A DNA stretch of 48,095 bases, taken from an uncultured Myxococcaceae bacterium (GTDB taxonomy: Bacteria; Myxococcota_A; Polyangia; Polyangiales; Ga0077539). Shown piece by piece: positions 46,787-48,095 of the stretch. The notes beneath the pieces are model-generated. The model worked only from the letters and a program-made list of their open reading frames with translations, was not told the DNA's origin and searched no databases. The stretch is taken from assembly GCA_945952225.1 (NCBI GenBank), contig CAMFHP010000063.1, positions 1 to 48,095 of the forward strand, given 5' to 3'. Numbering within the stretch: position 1 is the first letter of the stretch; the number at the start of each line of letters is the position of its first letter. A program made the position numbers and the translations under genes.

Positions 46787-46850
46787 AGTGGCTAAGTCTG
46801 AGCGCGGGTGGTGAGGTCTGCGCGCGTTGCCCGCGCAGTGGTGAAGTTTG
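46787..46850. repeat. Three phased 14-bp direct repeats at a mobile-element edge
   Basis: AGTGGCTAAGTCTG (46787), GGTGGTGAGGTCTG (46807) and AGTGGTGAAGTTTG (46837) follow consensus RGTGGYKARGTYTG. They start 20 and 30 bp apart, so they share one face of the helix. Multiple terminal repeats of this kind are typical of IS21-like element ends and serve as transposase-binding sites. The family assignment is tentative. The stretch 46851-47036 shows no gene. Confidence 0.6.
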
Positions 46851-47083
46851 CTCCCGCCCGCCCTCTCGCCGCGCATAGCACCGTCTCACCGCGGCACACG
46901 TCCGCTCCTCCATCCCACGCGCCATTCGTGACGTAGCCTGTCACCGACCGCTCGCGCCAGAGAACGAAGCCCACCCTCGGCGCCGTACGACCCACACAGT
47001 CCATCGCGCGTGCACCGATCCTCTCCAACGACGGCGGGTGATGGTTTGCGCAAAACGCTTTATTTTAAGGTGTTTTAGATGGA

Positions 47084-47238
47084 CTGCGAGAGGGGATCGG
47101 ATACACTGGTCGCAGGTTTAGTAGGGCCTCACCCGCGGCTGGTACCCGCGGGCGAGGCTGGCAACAACCGGCAGGGGTGGGCCTGCGCGGAGTCGCGCAA
47201 ACCCACCGTAGGCACCCCGCGGCAGAAAGGCAACGGCG
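47084..47238 (+). promoter_or_regulatory. Highly structured leader of the transposase gene
   Basis: Three stems occur in 125 bases. CTGCGA/TCGCAG pair (47084-47089 with 47110-47115). A 12-bp stem with one mismatch around CTGGTAC spans 47126-47158. GGTGGG-cc-TGCGCG pairs with CGCGCA-aa-CCCACC around GAGT (47176-47207). GGGGTG (47174-47179) could instead pair with CACCCC (47213-47218), next to the likely ribosome-binding site AAAGG before ATG 47239. Two exclusive folds are thus possible. Control of transposase translation is inference. Confidence 0.5.
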
Positions 47239-48075
47239 ATGAACGTGCTCCCGATGGGCGAGCGCGTAAGGGTGGTGTCTGCCCTCGTGGACGGATGCTC
47301 TCTGCGCGCTACGGGACGGATGACGGGGGTCTCTCGGCGCACCGTCACGGATCTTCTGCTGCGGGTCGGCGAGGGGTGTCGCAGGGTCCTCGACGAGAGG
47401 ATGAGAGAGCTGCACTGCGATGTGCTGGAGCTCGACGAGGTGTCGTCGTTCGTGGGCTGCAAGGAGGCACACCGCGACGAGGATCACCCCGACGAGTACG
47501 GGGACCAGTACACATGGGTCGCCCTCGACGCGCGGACGAAGATCGTCCCGTGCTTCCGCGTGGACAAGCGCACGGCGGCTTCGGCCAACGAGTTCGCCGC
47601 CGACCTCCGCGGGCGCGTGCTCGGCGCCCCGCAGATCACGACCGACGGCTTCAAGCCCTACATCGAGGCCATCGAGGCGGCGTTCGGAACGCGCGTGAAC
47701 TACGCGCAAATCCTGAAGACGTACCAGAGCGACGAGGCCGGGGGCGCGAGCCGCGACGACGTGAGGTACTCGCGCGGTCGCGTCGTGCGCTCAGTGAAGC
47801 GCGTGGTCACGGGCACGCCCAACGAGGCCGACGTGAGCACCTTGTACGTCGAGCGATCGAACCTCACCAAGCGCATGAGCCAGCGCCGGTTCACGCGGCT
47901 CACCAACGCTTTCTCCACGAAGCTCGACAACCTTCGCGCCGCGGTCGCGCTGTACTTCGGCTACTACAACTTCTGCCGCGTGCATCTCACGCTGCGTGTG
48001 ACGCCCGCGATGGAGGCCGGGATCACGGATCACGTCTGGTCGGGACCGTTCCAGCGGCTGCCTGAAGTTGCGTAG
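47239..48075 (+). CDS. IS1-family transposase
   Basis: A 278-residue DDE transposase. The N-terminal helix-turn-helix is visible (CSLRATGRMTGVSRRTVTDLL). The catalytic segments are LELDEVSSFVG (first Asp), TTDGFKPYIEAIEAAFG (second Asp) and a downstream Glu, probably in TLYVERSNLTKRM. The ending FYGYYNFCRVHLTLRVTPAMEAG-like text (here YFGYYNFCRVHLTLRVTP) is characteristic. The common relatives have ELDEIWSFVG, so the Ile-Trp to Val-Ser change is unusual but outside the catalytic Asp. The frame is complete, with no programmed frameshift needed. Confidence 0.9.
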   Translation: MNVLPMGERVRVVSALVDGCSLRATGRMTGVSRRTVTDLLLRVGEGCRRVLDERMRELHCDVLELDEVSSFVGCKEAHRDEDHPDEYGDQYTWVALDARTKIVPCFRVDKRTAASANEFAADLRGRVLGAPQITTDGFKPYIEAIEAAFGTRVNYAQILKTYQSDEAGGASRDDVRYSRGRVVRSVKRVVTGTPNEADVSTLYVERSNLTKRMSQRRFTRLTNAFSTKLDNLRAAVALYFGYYNFCRVHLTLRVTPAMEAGITDHVWSGPFQRLPEVA

Positions 48076-48095
48076 AGGCACGCTGCGCGCAGACG

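Larger units (their letters stand above)
47037..48095 (+). mobile_element. IS1-family-like insertion sequence (right end outside window)
   Basis: The element is defined by the transposase gene at 47239. GGTGATGGTTTGCG at 47037 resembles the GGTGATG start of IS1-type inverted repeats and is followed by an AT-rich patch (47053-47080) unlike the surrounding DNA. The matching right repeat is not seen before the window ends, so the left boundary is provisional. Confidence 0.5.

Noticed and set aside
46792-47028. A 78-codon minus-strand frame in the mobile-element flank
   Set aside because: It reads through the phased repeats, has no recognisable domain, and lacks a ribosome-binding site.

Overview
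The window is very GC-rich bacterial chromosome with long opposite-strand shadow ORFs. It looks like a myxobacterium (Myxococcota, possibly a Sandaracinus/Polyangiales-type lineage; this is inference). The signs are three Hanks-type Ser/Thr kinases, one fused to a large ATPase; many lipoproteins with Asp/Pro/Ala/Thr-rich linkers; Stig1-like CGACG Cys repeats; and a MYXO-CTERM-like tail. No tRNA, rRNA or CRISPR array was seen.

Layout. 1-4850 (minus) is a tight four-gene unit: a secreted GxDxY-repeat lipoprotein, a [2Fe-2S] ferredoxin, an MpaB/Lcp-type oxygenase and a YchJ/SEC-C protein cut by the window edge. 4991-12943 (plus) holds a membrane protein with a histidine-kinase-like DHp segment and no ATPase domain, a kinase coupled to a secreted partner, a Cys-repeat protein, an HD-domain protein, a DUF4403 lipoprotein and a fatty-acid desaturase. 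12960-21913 (minus) is mostly surface proteins: an RCC1 lipoprotein, a second kinase, a beta-helix protein, a 13-unit Stig1 lipoprotein with an 18-bp minisatellite linker, a BNR propeller with a C-terminal sorting signal and a nidogen-like lipoprotein.

22132-29867 carries a WYL regulator and a sigma-70-like factor separated by two matching palindromes, a rhodanese lipoprotein, a SnoaL protein, a cNMP-binding/TGS-like/uridine-kinase fusion, and a glycosyltransferase coupled to a polytopic membrane protein. 29896-45938 carries an isolated flagellin, a UspA protein, an FAD oxidoreductase, a kinase-ATPase giant, a hemerythrin, a DUF4230 protein and several lipoproteins, including a HEXXH metalloprotease and a one-haem lipoprotein.

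The right end (about 46397-48095) is a mobile-element junction. An endonuclease/exonuclease/phosphatase gene has lost its 5' part exactly where three phased 14-bp repeats begin. These are followed by an IS1-family transposase with an AT-rich left flank and a highly structured leader. No clear defence or biosynthetic cluster was recognised. The most unusual items are the transposase leader and repeats, the twin palindromes beside the WYL gene, and the cNMP-gated nucleoside-kinase architecture.
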